Part shown: piece by piece, positions 22,846 to 31,889 of the stretch
Layout of the letters: every line of letters starts with the position of its first letter
How positions within the stretch are numbered: position 1 is the stretch's first letter
Source of the DNA: Riptortus pedestris
Lineage: Eukaryota > Arthropoda > Insecta > Hemiptera > Alydidae
Assembly (NCBI GenBank): GCA_019009955.1
Contig: CM032229.1
Coordinates: forward strand, 1,469,001 to 1,533,000
Direction: 5' to 3'
DNA: 64,000 bases
Program-made: the position numbers and the translations under genes
Notes under the pieces: generated by a model
Database searches by the model: none
The model's input: the letters and a program-made list of their open reading frames with translations, nothing else
Told to the model about the DNA's origin: nothing

Positions 22846-24339
22846 TTAAAAGAACATTGAATCATTGTCCAAATCCAATCCCATTCCTAGGTGCCTCTTG
22901 GCCTTCATAACATTAGTAGTAACGTATGCAGCAACCTTCTCACCCAAGTCAGCATCTTTTGATTTGACTCTATCCCAAGCTGCATGCTCCAGGACTTTGT
23001 CTGCTTTGTGTCGTTCCTTCACAGTTGTATGATCTCTGTAGAATATGTCGTGTTCCTGAGCCGCTGCATCCAACTTATTCACTGGTTTATCTCCGCGTTC
23101 AAGCCTCTTCTCAAGCTTTGTGAAGGGCCCAAGATAGTTATATCCCGGCCAATGCATTTCTGGTAGAGGAATCTTGTTTAAAATGTCGTTCAGGAGACCA
23201 TTCCCTATCTTTTCATCTGTCAGCACCGATTTTGGTAAAGACCCGACTATTCGTATGAGGTACTCGGTCCCTTTCTCGTCGTCAATTTTTTCTTCCAACA
23301 AATTCGTTATAAACTTTAGTACTGCTACTTTTTCGTTGTGAAAATTATTATTACCCGCATGCTCAGCAGCCTTGATTAAGCATAACCTGTTTATAAGTTC
23401 ATTCAAGTTGTTAATGTACATCACCGACTTATTATTGTATTCAATCAGCCCTGAGCCCGAGACTACCCCGCTTTTACTATCCTCATAAATTTTCTTCACT
23501 AAACGTTTATACTTTCTGGACTGTGGAGCTTTCGGCTTATTCGTAGATGGGTCGTTCTTCTGGTAAAATGCTGATCCTTTAATTAACATCTCTCTGTAGC
23601 TGTTCAAGTCTTCGTCAGTAAATAGCCTATTAATCCCACCTTCAAACAAACCACTTGAGTCCTGGGTTAATAACCTCCAAAGACCCATTGTACCTTTATA
23701 CTTCTTACCATCCAGTATTAAATCGTCATGTTCAATATCTACTTTTTTGCTTCCCAACCTAAATTGACTTTCTTCTTCATCCCATTTTAGACCATAATGT
23801 TTATCAGTTATTTTCGGTAAAAAGGCAGCTCCTATGGGGCCAATAATCTTACTTCTAATGTACTCTATTGGAGGGTCATCGTAAATTGATGAAGCCGTGG
23901 TATCTAAGTCATCGCCATCTCCAGAATAGACCGCTTCTTCATCCATAAATTTTACATTCTTTTTCGGAGGAAATGGGGTACTTTTGCCTTTAGGCATGAA
24001 TGCAGCCGGAGTCTCAAATAACCTTTTCTCGAAAGATGTCTCTGGTTCAGATGGAGGTATCTCCATATCGGCGATGTTTCTAGTGAACGGGACCAGGTCA
24101 GTGATTAGGGTCTTATTTTGCTCTAAAACATTTTTGATATTAGTATCAACTTGACCAAGCTTGTCACTTATGGTTTCATCTACCTTCTCTAAAGCCTCGG
24201 TGATTGGTCGATATTCCTTAAGCTTACCTTCTTCCTCCTCCTTCTGTTGCTTAGCAATCTTCTTATACTTCTGTAGTAATTCTTGCTCAATTCTCTTTAG
24301 CTCTTTGGCCTTTTGGGCAGTTATCTTTTGATCGTTCAT
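22846..24339 (-). CDS. Polinton structural protein with parvovirus-type phospholipase A2 motif
   Basis: 497 residues. Residues 1-50 are Lys/Glu/Gln-rich and probably coiled coil. Residues ~165-255 (IGPIG...YGLKWDEEE...GTMGLWRLLT) resemble a conserved domain of insect Polinton proteins (DUF8207-like, inferred). Residues ~396-450 carry the PLA2 signature: calcium-loop-like GYNYLGPF (399-406), NKLDAAAQEHDIFY with His430-Asp431 as the catalytic pair, and a downstream AD (446-447). In parvovirus VP1 the loop is Y-x-G-x-G; here the last Gly is Phe, which may weaken calcium binding. By analogy it could breach endosomal membranes during particle entry. The tail is basic and Gly/Met-rich. The start at 24339 follows an AATTAATAAATG context. 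Confidence 0.75.
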   Translation of the reverse strand: MNDQKITAQKAKELKRIEQELLQKYKKIAKQQKEEEEGKLKEYRPITEALEKVDETISDKLGQVDTNIKNVLEQNKTLITDLVPFTRNIADMEIPPSEPETSFEKRLFETPAAFMPKGKSTPFPPKKNVKFMDEEAVYSGDGDDLDTTASSIYDDPPIEYIRSKIIGPIGAAFLPKITDKHYGLKWDEEESQFRLGSKKVDIEHDDLILDGKKYKGTMGLWRLLTQDSSGLFEGGINRLFTDEDLNSYREMLIKGSAFYQKNDPSTNKPKAPQSRKYKRLVKKIYEDSKSGVVSGSGLIEYNNKSVMYINNLNELINRLCLIKAAEHAGNNNFHNEKVAVLKFITNLLEEKIDDEKGTEYLIRIVGSLPKSVLTDEKIGNGLLNDILNKIPLPEMHWPGYNYLGPFTKLEKRLERGDKPVNKLDAAAQEHDIFYRDHTTVKERHKADKVLEHAAWDRVKSKDADLGEKVAAYVTTNVMKAKRHLGMGLDLDNDSMFF

Positions 24340-24398
24340 TTATTAATTACAAAATTTTATATAAACTTTATTGGAGTTCACTTTACTTCGAGTTCACT
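24340..24398 (-). promoter_or_regulatory. PLA2-gene upstream spacer with direct repeat
   Basis: A 59-bp gap between two minus-strand genes. It contains GAGTTCACTTTA twice (near 24374 and 24391) and, on the coding strand, TAATTAATAAATG overlapping the PLA2 start. It probably holds the promoter of that gene. Confidence 0.45.
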
Positions 24399-25112
24399 TT
24401 AGTTTGGTAGTAAACTCTTTCCCAACTTGAATTTGTACTTTCCGCAGCTTGGTTTCTTGGTCAGATCAATTGTAACGAAGCCATAATTCTGATTGAAAAC
24501 TTCACTACAACAGTTCCGAAATAATTTGAAATTTTGAAAGTCACTCCCAACAAAATCGTCGTATATCATGTTCATGTAATGATTGTTTTGTTTAAAGATG
24601 CAAAGAAAATTAACATTGTTCCTAATAAACTGGCGGTCAACTTTACTATAGCACTGAGTCAGATATATACATGAAATATTCTTATGCCGACCCATCATAA
24701 AGTATCTGTGTATCTCCTTCTGGTTCTCCTTCAAACAGTCGTCAAATATTATTAATGAGTTAGGTTCACAATCATCTACGGTTATCATATCTTCAAAATC
24801 ATTGTTGAAGTATGCAACAGTCTCCCCAATCTTGTCCTCTACTCCTTCGAAAATATCCTTCATATCAGAGTATATCTTTTGATCAATTGTTTTGCTGAAG
24901 ACATAAAGCTTTTTGTAAGGCAACCAGTCTCTATAAATAAAATTGCAAAGTAGTGTGGTCTTGCCACACCCTGAAGGGCCTACTATAAGTGCTCTTAAAG
25001 GATGGGGGATGATGTCATTACAAGTTTCTACAACGTCGTGGTAAACAACAATGTCAAACTTCTCTCTGTCTTTTCTTTTGGAATTAGTTTTCCCTTTTAA
25101 TAAAGAAGTCAT
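24399..25112 (-). CDS. Polinton A32/FtsK-like genome-packaging ATPase
   Basis: 237 residues. Walker A is IVGPSGCGKTTLL (43-55), Walker B is SLIIFDDCL (119-127), a sensor-like SCIYLTQCYS lies near 147-156, and QFIRNNVNF (161-169) could supply an arginine finger. Size and motif order fit the FtsK-HerA packaging ATPases of Polintons, virophages and large DNA viruses, which pump the genome into preformed capsids. The start codon lies 14 bp from the divergent start of the penton-like gene. Confidence 0.9.
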   Translation of the reverse strand: MTSLLKGKTNSKRKDREKFDIVVYHDVVETCNDIIPHPLRALIVGPSGCGKTTLLCNFIYRDWLPYKKLYVFSKTIDQKIYSDMKDIFEGVEDKIGETVAYFNNDFEDMITVDDCEPNSLIIFDDCLKENQKEIHRYFMMGRHKNISCIYLTQCYSKVDRQFIRNNVNFLCIFKQNNHYMNMIYDDFVGSDFQNFKLFRNCCSEVFNQNYGFVTIDLTKKPSCGKYKFKLGKSLLPN

Positions 25113-25126
25113 TTATTAATTAGAAA
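25113..25126. promoter_or_regulatory. 14-bp divergent start-to-start junction
   Basis: Only TTATTAATTAGAAA separates the ATPase ATG (minus) from the penton-like ATG (plus). The ATPase side reads AATTAATAAATG. The promoter elements must overlap each other or the coding ends, which suggests very short leaders. Confidence 0.55.
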
Positions 25127-25864
25127 ATGAAGATTATAAAAATCAGGGGAGATTCGAGTGAGCTTGCTTTGAACCTTTCACACCCAATAATGTTGGACGA
25201 CTCCGAAAGGTATAAAATAGGACTCGTCGGTTTCTACTCATTTAATAACATTTACAATGTTTGTAAGGATTGTAAGCTATATTTCCATTTCTATGGTAAA
25301 GACCGTTCCATAAAAATACACACTGTGGTCATTTCTGAAGGTTACTGGACCCTTAAAGATATGGAAAAGCATGTTCAAGATGAACTGGCCGATGTTGCGG
25401 AGAGTGGCCGAGCTGAACGATTTACTCCTTCAAAGTTCACCATGTCATTAGTCAATAATCGTGTTCGTATTTCTTCACCCATACTAGTCGAGTTAGGCGC
25501 ATCATTGCGGGCGCTTTTGGGAATATCGACTGTAACATTCTTAACAACCACTGGTGAACACACCCCCAAGCTGAGACCATTCGAGGTTCTTGAGGTTCAT
25601 TGCAACCTTACCGAATCTAGTATATCAAACCACCCAGTGGATCAGTGTGCTCACGAACATTCTCAAATATTATATTCTTTTTTCCCCAATGCACCTTTCG
25701 GATACAAAATTGCCGAACGACCTCAAAATATCTTGTATGTTCCCTTGACGGACCACATACGGAAAATAGATTCCATCAAGCTTACTTTAAGGAATGAAAA
25801 AGGTGACCTGATAGACAATGGCACCACCGACACAACTGTTTATTTGTGCCTGATTAGAGACTAA
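25127..25864 (+). CDS. Polinton penton-like minor capsid protein
   Basis: 245 residues, with no signal peptide or membrane segment. Beta-rich pattern: SHPIMLDDSERYKIGLVGFY near the start, a VISEGYWTLKDMEKHVQDEL segment (69-88), LRALLGI, a later LTESSISNHP, YKIAERPQNILYVPL, then KIDSIKLTLRNEKGDLID. This matches the arrangement of the minor (penton) jelly-roll capsid protein of Polintons. It would sit at the vertices of the icosahedral shell. The gene is divergent from the ATPase and convergent with the integrase, with a hairpin at its 3' end. Confidence 0.7.
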   Translation: MKIIKIRGDSSELALNLSHPIMLDDSERYKIGLVGFYSFNNIYNVCKDCKLYFHFYGKDRSIKIHTVVISEGYWTLKDMEKHVQDELADVAESGRAERFTPSKFTMSLVNNRVRISSPILVELGASLRALLGISTVTFLTTTGEHTPKLRPFEVLEVHCNLTESSISNHPVDQCAHEHSQILYSFFPNAPFGYKIAERPQNILYVPLTDHIRKIDSIKLTLRNEKGDLIDNGTTDTTVYLCLIRD

Positions 25865-25878
25865 TACATACATTTTAC

Positions 25879-25907
25879 TTTTAATGGTCTAATTTTAACC
25901 ATTAAAA
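25879..25907. terminator. Hairpin between convergent penton and integrase genes
   Basis: Perfect 10-bp stem TTTTAATGGT/ACCATTAAAA with a 9-base loop, 15 bp after the penton stop and 17 bp before the integrase stop. The AATGGT/ACCATT core is shared with the hairpins at 27620 and 32617. Confidence 0.7.
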
Positions 25908-25923
25908 ATTTATTTCAACTGTT

Positions 25924-26961
25924 TCATAATTGTGTTTTTAAGAGTTCTTGCCTATAAAAGGAGCCTATAATCTCTTCCCCAGATAAATCCTTTATTTTGT
26001 ATGTAATGGGGTTTGTTGGTAGCACTTCTGCAACAATAAATATCTCCCTACTCCAGTTATGTTTGTATTTACTAGAGAATTGGTTTTTAACACTACTAAT
26101 CCTTACTCTATCTCCGACTTTGAAATGTGGTATCATGTTATTTTCAGGTTGCTTATTCCCTACATTTTTTAATAGTCTTATGGACGTCTCGTTATCTTTG
26201 TTAACACTGGCTGGAGTCATACCGATTGTTCTATGGACATCTTTGTTATTGTAGTCATCGATCAGCTTTTGTAAAATATCTACCCACCTGAAGCTGCGAT
26301 TATACTCAAATTCAACCCTCATTTTGTTGTTTAAAGTACGGTTGAAACGCTCCACGATGGCTGACTTTTCAGCGTTTTCAGTGTGATACAACTTTACGCC
26401 ATATTTAGCCAAGAGCACTTTAAACTCTTTATTTTTAAATTCTAAACCTTTGTCTGTGTGAAGTAGCTTAGGAGGGTTGTGGTTAACAGATAAGGCTTTT
26501 TTAATAATTTTCTCAAAAGCAATGGACACCGCCTTCCCATCCTTCTTTTTTAAAGGTTCTGAGAAAGCGAACTTGGAGAATGTATCTATTACGTTTAGGA
26601 TGTACTTGTAGCCATCATTATCGCTCTCATAGTTGGACATGACAACGAGATCAGCAGCCCACAAATCATCTATTCCTAGGGTTACAATAGACCTCTTTGG
26701 GAAGTTCTTCCGAGCAGGCTTGTGTAATTCAATGCTTTCAATGCGCCTTTCTTCTTCATTTAAGGTAATTTTAGGCTCTGGTTTATACTGGGTTTGAAGC
26801 TTAATAAATTTACTCTTGTTTGTCTTACAAACCTTGCACTTGGTTGAAATCCTCCACAGCCCATTACTTGTTTGAACTAATTCAGGGTCCAGATTCATGG
26901 TCTTCTTTTTGCACTTGTGACAGTGAATAGGCTCTTTTAGATTTGTATCAGTAGATTCCAT
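25924..26961 (-). CDS. Polinton DDE integrase with N-terminal zinc ribbon
   Basis: 345 residues. Residues 14-17 (CHKC) and 42-45 (CKVC) form a CxxC...CxxC zinc ribbon similar to DUF5679. The rve core has Asp104 (LWAADLV), Asp170 (LLHTDKG) and Glu204 (AIVERFNRTL), with 33 residues between the last two. Residues ~278-342 (HFKVGDRVRIS ... SGEEIIGSFYRQELLK) form an SH3/chromo-like C-terminal domain with a basic patch. It catalyses insertion of the linear element, giving the 6-bp duplication. The start is in AGTAATAAATATG context. Confidence 0.93.
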   Translation of the reverse strand: MESTDTNLKEPIHCHKCKKKTMNLDPELVQTSNGLWRISTKCKVCKTNKSKFIKLQTQYKPEPKITLNEEERRIESIELHKPARKNFPKRSIVTLGIDDLWAADLVVMSNYESDNDGYKYILNVIDTFSKFAFSEPLKKKDGKAVSIAFEKIIKKALSVNHNPPKLLHTDKGLEFKNKEFKVLLAKYGVKLYHTENAEKSAIVERFNRTLNNKMRVEFEYNRSFRWVDILQKLIDDYNNKDVHRTIGMTPASVNKDNETSIRLLKNVGNKQPENNMIPHFKVGDRVRISSVKNQFSSKYKHNWSREIFIVAEVLPTNPITYKIKDLSGEEIIGSFYRQELLKTQL

Positions 26962-27006
26962 ATTTATTACTTAAAGAAATTAAAATATATATAATAAAGA
27001 TCAACA

Positions 27007-27354
27007 ATGAGTTTATCTAGTGATGCAGTGACTCTATGCAATGAGTTTGGTGGATTTTGGAATTTCGTGAAGTCGCCAGAGTTTACGTTCTATAGAAATC
27101 ACCATGAAGCGTTTGAAGAAATACTTCACGAATACAAAGAATACTCATTCTGTAAAGCTCTACAAAGAGATAAGTTTTTTGAAGTAGATGGAGAGGCCCC
27201 TTTGTGGAACATTAAGAAAGTCAAGGAGTTCCTTAAGAAGAAAAAAATCGAATTTACCAGGCGGGATAGTGAGGAGAAATTGAGAGAAATTGCATACCAG
27301 GAAGCAAAGAAAGAGCTGCGCAAGAACTTTGAAGATGTTTTCTATAATAAATAG
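27007..27354 (+). CDS. Small Polinton protein with a SAP-like motif
   Basis: 115 residues, very rich in Lys and Glu. I do not recognise the family as a whole. Residues ~67-95 (LWNIKKVKEFLKKKKIEF onward) fit the helix-turn-helix pattern of SAP DNA-binding motifs, like those at the start of the polymerase (inference). The gene starts 45 bp from the divergent integrase start. Its stop is followed after one base by the ATG of the next ORF, so the two probably share a transcript. Confidence 0.65.
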   Translation: MSLSSDAVTLCNEFGGFWNFVKSPEFTFYRNHHEAFEEILHEYKEYSFCKALQRDKFFEVDGEAPLWNIKKVKEFLKKKKIEFTRRDSEEKLREIAYQEAKKELRKNFEDVFYNK

Positions 27355-27355
27355 A

Positions 27356-27568
27356 ATGGATATGAAGTCTCAAACATTAACTGAATGTGCATGCGGGAAA
27401 TTGGTAAGAATCAATCGCCTGGAGAAGCATCAGAAAACGGCGCAACATTACAAATACCTCGAGGAAAAAGGCACCTATAAGGAGCTAAGGCGAATAATAA
27501 AATCATATCTAAAGAATGGAAAAGGATCCGAAATCAGGGGGCTAATTGAAAAATTTGAAAATAATTAA
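27356..27568 (+). CDS. Tiny zinc-finger protein
   Basis: 70 residues from the ATG at 27356. CACGKLVRINRLEKHQKTAQH (residues ~12-32) has the spacing of a C2H2-type finger (Cys-x-Cys ... His-x4-His). A basic helix follows. Similar one-finger proteins occur in viruses and transposons and bind DNA or RNA; the specific role is unknown. The longer frame starting at 27290 overlaps the preceding gene and is less likely. A hairpin lies 51 bp after its stop. Confidence 0.6.
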   Translation: MDMKSQTLTECACGKLVRINRLEKHQKTAQHYKYLEEKGTYKELRRIIKSYLKNGKGSEIRGLIEKFENN

Positions 27569-27619
27569 AAAAAGAAAAAAATTAAAAAAGAAAGAAAAAG
27601 AAGAACCTTAAATTAGATT

Positions 27620-27641
27620 ATAATGGTTATAAAACCATTAT
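27620..27641 (+). terminator. Hairpin after the SAP/zinc-finger gene pair
   Basis: Perfect 9-bp stem ATAATGGTT/AACCATTAT with an ATAA loop, in the 202-bp gap before the polymerase gene. It shares the AATGGT/ACCATT core. Confidence 0.65.
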
Positions 27642-27770
27642 CATCTCACTTATTAATCATAATCAGTTTCACTCGACTTTTACATAAATAATAAAAGCGA
27701 ACACTAAGAATATATTTTTTGGTAGTTAAAGACAAGAAAATATTAACAAATAAAATATTAATATAAATAA

Positions 27771-30700
27771 ATGGAATCATTTTTAAACAAAGTAAGCTCC
27801 GTAACCAGTAGCCTTGGAGCAGCTGCAAGCAAACTGATAAAGTGGAAAGTAACGGAACTCAAGGAACTTGCTAAGGACCTCAAAATCAAAGGACTGTACA
27901 AACTAAATAAACTGAATCTCATTAATGCCATTGAAGAAGCTAAAACATCAGCGAATGATAGCATCGTAGCAAATATTTCAGAAGAGGATATAAACGAAAT
28001 GACTCTACGGCAACTTAAGAAATTTTCATGCCAAAACAGGATTAAAGGTTATTCAACGACTCATAATAAAGAAGGACTTAGAAAATTAGTGCGCGATGAG
28101 AAGAACAGGCTCCAAACAATACTTACAAATCCAGACTGGGCAACAGATATTAAAAATGGTAAGCATAATAGTAGAAAAAGACCACAAACTTTTAAGGAAA
28201 CAAAATACAGGAAGCTTCATCGCGTATTTAACTTTGACAAAAATATGTTTGATGAACCTAAAGAACCAAGGACAGTGGTTGAAGAAATTGAAACAGCTTT
28301 CGAAAGCAGACTGAAAACATATAACATTATGAACTCCAAAGGATATAAGGATGTAAGGTCATTCCTAGAAAGCATAGGACACATCATTATAGGTAGGACT
28401 AAAGATCGTTTGAAGAAACAGGAATTAAAGGTTAACCTTTTATTAGAAGCGACATACAAAAAGGGTATAAACAAAGAAAATATGGAGTACATGACTACTC
28501 AATTCAAGACTAAAAATGAAGTAATACTAAAATCTACTAACCTAAATGATTTTTATTCTCGGGCTAAAGATAAGATACTGTTAGAAATGGAGGAGTTCCA
28601 AGCTAAGGGTTCACAATGGATCCTAGACAGTATTAAGCATTTACAACTAAGGATCAACAAATATATTCCATTGAAAGGTTCGTCATACATAGAATTACCA
28701 CCCAAGATAGCAGCAAAGAAGGCTGTAATAAATGTTAAAAATGACGACAATAAATGCTTCCTATGGTCCATTCTTGCAGCATTGCACCCTGTTAATAAGG
28801 ACCCCCAAAGAGTTACAAAATATAAGGATTTTGAAAATGAATTTGAAGATATGTTTGAAGAAATAGAATTTCCAGTTAAATTAGATGACATTACGAAATT
28901 TGAAAAGAAGACAGACATTTCGGTTAACGTATACTACTACAACGCCAGTTACACAATACATCCACTAAAGGTGACTGAAGAGGAAAAGGAGAAACACGTC
29001 GACTTATTGTACATAAAGAATGAAACCACTGACCACTATTGCTGGATTAAAGATTTGTGGAAACTTGTTGGAAGCCAACTGACGAAAGATCATCAAAGGA
29101 GGTATCTTTGCAAGAGGTGTTTGAACCATTTCAGATCAGAAGAAGTACTTATTGATCATAAATCATTCTGTGGGATGCATAAAGAAGGAAAAGCACATTT
29201 ACCAAAACCTTGTGATAATATGATAAGTTTTCAGAATCATAACCATTCCCTTGTTATTCCATTTTCGATTTATGCAGATTTTGAAGCTTTACTACGGAAA
29301 ATTTCTGGTAACCACCCAAATCCAGATAACTCATATACTGTATCAAACCAATCACATGAACCTGTAAGTAATGTTTACTACATAAAGGACCAAAATAAAG
29401 ATGTTTATAAGCCACCAGTGACATTTTGGGGAAATGAATGTGGCAAACAGTTTTATGAAAGCCTAAAGAATGATGCCATCGAGATAGCAAAAATTTATGA
29501 CAGTCCTGTACCCATGATTCCACTAGAAGCAAACGAAATGTACAAGTTTTCGATCCCCGACAAATGCCATATATGCGAGAGACGATTCTCAGAATTACCG
29601 CCCATGCTCTCAAAGAAAGAAACCGTACTGAAAAAGATTATCACGTACTACCTTAACATGCAAGAAGCTGAAAAGGTTTACAAATATACTCAAGAGTTGG
29701 AAACATTTAAAAGTAACTTACCTGGAAATATGAAAAAAGTTATGGATCACGATCACCTTACTGGAGAATTCAGAGGACCAGCACATTCAATCTGTAATCT
29801 AAACTACAGAAATCCTAACTTTATCCCTGTATTCTTCCACAACTTGGCTGGTTACGACGCACACCTTTTCATAAAAGAATTTGGTAATGATTCAGGTAGG
29901 ATTGACCTTATTCCTAACACCGAAGAAAAGTACATCTCTTTCACAAAATATGTGACTTACAAAGGACCATCTGGAGAAGACAAAAGCATAAAATTACGAT
30001 TTGTGGACTCATACAAGTTTCTGCAAAGTAGCTTAGAAAAATTAGCTGGGAACTTGGAAAAGAGACAATTTGTGGAGATGGCAAAATTTTTTCCAAAAGA
30101 CACGTTAAGCTTAGTAACTCGAAAATTAGCTTACCCTTATGAATATATGGACTGTGAAGAAAAATACCAAGAAACCTCTTTACCACCGAAAGACATGTTT
30201 TACAGCAGTTTGAATCAAGAAGACGTAAATGATGAAGAATATAATAATGCTTTAGAAATCTGGAATAAGTTCAAAATAAATAATCTCCAAGAATTTACTG
30301 AATTATACAACAAGATTGATGTATTGCTCTTAGCAGATATTATGGAGAATTTCAGGGAAGTGTCTATGAAAAATTATAAACTAGACCCATTATGGTACTT
30401 TACGTTACCAGGATTTGCATGGGATGCTATGCTGAAGAAAACAAATGTATCCTTGGAATTACTGACCGATATCAACAAGTACTTGTTTATTGAAAAAGGC
30501 ATTAGAGGAGGAATAACCCAGTGTAGTAACAGATATGCTAAAGCTAACAATAGACATATGAATGAACAGTATGATCCAAAAAAGCCATCCGTTTATTTGG
30601 GATATTTTGATGCGAATAATGAATATGGATATGTAATGGCGAAATACCTACCGTATGGTGGATTTAAATGGGTCGGAGAAGGAACAGACCTAACAAAAAG

Positions 30701-31889
30701 TTTTGACGTTCGAAAAATCAGTGACGAATCATATCGAGGGTATTTTCTGGAAGTAGACTTGGAATATCCAGAAGAGCTGCACGACGCCCACTCAGACTTT
30801 CCGTTGGCACCAGAGAATATCATTGATGGAGAAAAATTGCCCAAACTTATGACGACCCTCTATGACAAGAAGAACTACATTTGCCACTACTCAGCACTCA
30901 AGTATTACTTGGAGCATGGATTAATTCTGAAGAAGATACACAGAGTTCTCGAGTTCAAACAGAAGCCATGGTTGAGGACATATATAGAATTCAACACGAA
31001 ACTTAGAGCTCAATCCAAAAATGATTTTGAGAAGGACTTTTTCAAGTTAATGAACAATGCCGTATATGGAAAAACTATGGAGAACATAAGAAACAGAGTA
31101 GATATTAGGTTATGTAGTAATGCCCGACAAATAGAGAAACTTGTGGCGAAACCTAATTTTAAGGACAGGACAATCTTTACTGAGAATCTTGTAGCAATTC
31201 ATATGGAGAAAACTAGCATAATCTTGAACAAACCAATCTATGTTGGAATGACCATTTTAGAAACCTCCAAGCTCTGTCTATACAGATTCTGGTATGATGT
31301 CCTTAAGAAGAAATATGGAAAAAACATTATGCTTTTGTATGAAGACACTGACTCTCTTCTATTTGCTGTGGTAACTGAGGACATGTATGAGGATATGAAA
31401 GAAATTATTGACGAACTAGATACATCAGACTATGCAGAAGACAATGTATACGGGCTGCCAAGGGTCAACAAGAAGGTATTGGGGAAGTTTAAAGATGAAC
31501 TCGCCGGTGAAATACTAGAAGAAGCGGTTGGTCTTAGGTCTAAATGCTATGCTCTTCGTGTATTGAATAACGCAAAACTGAGTAATGATTTCAAAAAAGC
31601 CAAAGGAATAAAGAAGCCTGTGGTGAAGCACGAGATCTCTTTTGATGACTACAAAGAATGCCTATTTTCTAAAGAAAAGATATATAGAAAGCAGACGCTA
31701 TTTAGAAGCAAAAATCATGATATCCTTACAGTAGAAATGAATAAAAAGGCTCTAAGCAGTTTTGACGACAAAAGATTTGTCTTAGAAGACGGGATTCACA
31801 CACTTGCATGGGGCCATCATAAGATAGGTATAGCTAGGGATGACTTTGTTAACCATTTAAAGAAGTTAAGTAAAGAAGATAAGGAATAA
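27771..31889 (+). CDS. Polinton protein-primed-type DNA polymerase B
   Basis: 1372 residues, intact. In order: SAP-like motifs at ~25-57 and ~76-107; an OTU-like segment with Cys329 (DDNKCFLWSILAAL) and His422 (DHYCWIKDLW); a zinc finger at 447-467 (CKRC...H...C); exonuclease I Asp503/Glu505 (YADFEAL); an endonuclease VII-like zinc/HNH insertion with C599xxC602, HDH at 660-662 and Cys675; exonuclease II FFHNLAGYDAHLF (688-700); exonuclease III YNKID (846-850); polymerase motif A YFDANNEYGY (945-954), motif B FKLMNNAVYGK (1091-1101) and motif C EDTDSLLF (1191-1198). It replicates the linear element, presumably primed by a terminal protein. The OTU-like part may be a cysteine protease (inference). 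The start lies in ATATAAATAAATG context. Confidence 0.95.
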   Translation: MESFLNKVSSVTSSLGAAASKLIKWKVTELKELAKDLKIKGLYKLNKLNLINAIEEAKTSANDSIVANISEEDINEMTLRQLKKFSCQNRIKGYSTTHNKEGLRKLVRDEKNRLQTILTNPDWATDIKNGKHNSRKRPQTFKETKYRKLHRVFNFDKNMFDEPKEPRTVVEEIETAFESRLKTYNIMNSKGYKDVRSFLESIGHIIIGRTKDRLKKQELKVNLLLEATYKKGINKENMEYMTTQFKTKNEVILKSTNLNDFYSRAKDKILLEMEEFQAKGSQWILDSIKHLQLRINKYIPLKGSSYIELPPKIAAKKAVINVKNDDNKCFLWSILAALHPVNKDPQRVTKYKDFENEFEDMFEEIEFPVKLDDITKFEKKTDISVNVYYYNASYTIHPLKVTEEEKEKHVDLLYIKNETTDHYCWIKDLWKLVGSQLTKDHQRRYLCKRCLNHFRSEEVLIDHKSFCGMHKEGKAHLPKPCDNMISFQNHNHSLVIPFSIYADFEALLRKISGNHPNPDNSYTVSNQSHEPVSNVYYIKDQNKDVYKPPVTFWGNECGKQFYESLKNDAIEIAKIYDSPVPMIPLEANEMYKFSIPDKCHICERRFSELPPMLSKKETVLKKIITYYLNMQEAEKVYKYTQELETFKSNLPGNMKKVMDHDHLTGEFRGPAHSICNLNYRNPNFIPVFFHNLAGYDAHLFIKEFGNDSGRIDLIPNTEEKYISFTKYVTYKGPSGEDKSIKLRFVDSYKFLQSSLEKLAGNLEKRQFVEMAKFFPKDTLSLVTRKLAYPYEYMDCEEKYQETSLPPKDMFYSSLNQEDVNDEEYNNALEIWNKFKINNLQEFTELYNKIDVLLLADIMENFREVSMKNYKLDPLWYFTLPGFAWDAMLKKTNVSLELLTDINKYLFIEKGIRGGITQCSNRYAKANNRHMNEQYDPKKPSVYLGYFDANNEYGYVMAKYLPYGGFKWVGEGTDLTKSFDVRKISDESYRGYFLEVDLEYPEELHDAHSDFPLAPENIIDGEKLPKLMTTLYDKKNYICHYSALKYYLEHGLILKKIHRVLEFKQKPWLRTYIEFNTKLRAQSKNDFEKDFFKLMNNAVYGKTMENIRNRVDIRLCSNARQIEKLVAKPNFKDRTIFTENLVAIHMEKTSIILNKPIYVGMTILETSKLCLYRFWYDVLKKKYGKNIMLLYEDTDSLLFAVVTEDMYEDMKEIIDELDTSDYAEDNVYGLPRVNKKVLGKFKDELAGEILEEAVGLRSKCYALRVLNNAKLSNDFKKAKGIKKPVVKHEISFDDYKECLFSKEKIYRKQTLFRSKNHDILTVEMNKKALSSFDDKRFVLEDGIHTLAWGHHKIGIARDDFVNHLKKLSKEDKE

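Noticed and set aside
27290..27568. 92-residue start for the zinc-finger protein
   Set aside because: That start overlaps the end of the preceding gene by 65 bp. The ATG at 27356, one base after its stop, is a better choice.
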